Assembly (NCBI RefSeq): GCF_002812705.1
Contig: NZ_CP025030.1
Coordinates: 2,418,001 to 2,482,000 of the forward strand
Direction of reading: 5' to 3'
DNA length: 64,000 nt
From: Achromobacter spanius
Lineage (GTDB): Bacteria > Pseudomonadota > Gammaproteobacteria > Burkholderiales > Burkholderiaceae_B
Under the pieces are notes generated by a model. The model ran no database searches. It was not told the origin of the DNA and was given only the letters and a program-made list of their open reading frames with translations. Positions 63,386-64,000 of the stretch are shown in pieces (position 1 is the first letter of the stretch; each line of letters starts with the position of its first letter). A program made the position numbers and the translations under genes.

Positions 63386-64000
63386 ATGAAGCTCGTGCGC
63401 CTGTCACCCATGATTTCCCATATGCCTTTGCGTCCGCTTTCAGCGGGGATCGCCATGGCGGTTGCGGCCCTTGGCGTGCCATCCGCCGGTGCGGCGCCCA
63501 TCACCTGGGTCGGTGGTGGAGGCGGAGGGTTCTGGAGCGTCCCCGCGAACTGGGGCGGCACGCTGCCCAGCATGGCGGACGATGTCTATGTCGCAGCCAG
63601 CACGGTTCAGCTCGACGGCATGAGCGAAGCGGGCTCGCTGCTGGTAGGCGACACCGCCGCCGGCGCACTGGTGTTTCGGACGGGCGGAAGCCTGACTACC
63701 GGCAGCTTCGTGCTGGGCAATGGTGGTGGCTCAAGCGGGTCAGCCGTATTGGGGGGAGTTGGCGCCGGCAACGTCTGGAACTCCATGAACGGCACGATCG
63801 CCAAGGGCGTCAACAGCACGGGGTTCGTGACGGTGACGGATCCGGGGAGTCGGCTCGAAGTAGTGGCTAACTTGTTTGTGGGTGAGCTTGGAACCGCTGC
63901 GCTGGCCATCAACAATGGGGGCGTGGTGCAGGTAGGCGTTTTGGCAGCGGGGCGTGGCGGGGACGCCTGGGGGGACATCCAGGTGGCGGACGCAGGCTCC
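63386..64000 (+). CDS. Autotransporter-like passenger protein (partial, N-terminal part)
   Basis: The frame from the ATG at 63386 is open to the window end (205 codons). It starts with a signal-like sequence (LRPLSAGIAMAVAALGVPSAGAAP). Gly/Val/Thr-rich beta-helix-type sequence follows: ITWVGGGGGGFWSVPANWGG, SLLVGDTAAGALVFRTGG, TGFVTVTDPGSRLEV and GTAALAINNGGVVQVG. This pattern belongs to autotransporter passengers with ESPR-free signals and T5SS PEP-type repeats. The beta-barrel end is outside the window. Starts at the Met codons 9 or 13 residues later are possible. Confidence 0.75.
   Translation, partial: MKLVRLSPMISHMPLRPLSAGIAMAVAALGVPSAGAAPITWVGGGGGGFWSVPANWGGTLPSMADDVYVAASTVQLDGMSEAGSLLVGDTAAGALVFRTGGSLTTGSFVLGNGGGSSGSAVLGGVGAGNVWNSMNGTIAKGVNSTGFVTVTDPGSRLEVVANLFVGELGTAALAINNGGVVQVGVLAAGRGGDAWGDIQVADAGS

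Noticed and set aside
63169..63870. 233-codon plus-strand frame at the right end
   Set aside because: The autotransporter-like frame starting at 63386 has a signal peptide and beta-helix repeats; this one has neither.

Overview
The window is high-GC DNA from a betaproteobacterium of the order Burkholderiales, most like an Achromobacter or Bordetella relative (Alcaligenaceae). The clues are the gene order ribBX-ribH-nusB-thiL-pgpA-pncC next to pyrF, a RibB fused to a degenerate RibA domain, three Bug-type (tripartite tricarboxylate family) periplasmic receptors, many LysR/IclR/GntR regulators, and a CIRCE-controlled groESL operon. No rRNA, tRNA, insertion sequence, prophage or CRISPR array was seen.

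Layout. 1-1311: the 5' part of a CYTH-CHAD protein gene that runs off the left edge. 1.5-6.8 kb (minus strand): HAD hydrolase, IclR regulator and phnD-phnC-phnE-phnE phosphonate-type ABC transporter, closed by a terminator. 7.0-11.5 kb (plus): riboflavin, NusB, thiamine, phosphatidylglycerol and NMN-salvage housekeeping genes. 11.5-14.1 kb (minus): pyrF, type II NADH dehydrogenase and diacylglycerol kinase. 14.3-24.4 kb (plus): a sugar-acid cluster with a FadR-type regulator, TRAP transporter, SDR, FAH-family hydrolase, altronate dehydratase, polyol/uronate dehydrogenase and an Ldh2-family oxidoreductase. 24.4-32.0 kb (minus): a LivFGMH ABC transporter and receptor placed behind 3-hydroxyanthranilate dioxygenase and ACMS decarboxylase genes, with a LysR regulator. 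32.1-35.4 kb (minus): YihY and groESL with CIRCE.

35.6-50.6 kb is a large divergent acyl-CoA catabolic cluster. The minus arm has SDR, MaoC hydratase, ADP-forming acyl-CoA synthetase, acyl-CoA dehydrogenase, IclR regulator, alpha-methylacyl-CoA racemase-like protein and crotonase. The plus arm has two Bug receptors, a MaoC hydratase, an AMP-forming ligase, a second acyl-CoA dehydrogenase, a thiolase-like protein without the usual nucleophilic cysteine, and a DUF35 zinc-ribbon/OB-fold protein. The shared 224-bp control region holds perfect inverted repeats. The set suggests activation and shortening of an unidentified, probably alpha-methyl-branched, carboxylic acid, possibly with retro-aldol instead of thiolytic cleavage.

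50.7-54.3 kb: a sulfatase and Bug receptor operon opposite a LysR gene. 54.5-57.5 kb: a DUF6152 and membrane-protein pair, then a LysR regulator divergent from SnoaL-like and SDR genes. 57.6-63.1 kb (minus): a SorAB-like sulfite dehydrogenase, a secreted alpha/beta hydrolase, a PAS-GGDEF diguanylate cyclase, a small lipoprotein and a PAS-winged-helix regulator. The last faces the start of an autotransporter-like gene that is cut by the right edge.

Four receptor genes (TRAP, Liv and two Bug) are each followed by a GC-rich intercistronic hairpin without a T-run, a recurring arrangement that may raise receptor levels over the downstream products. Functions are assigned from motifs and context only; substrates of all the transporters are unproven.
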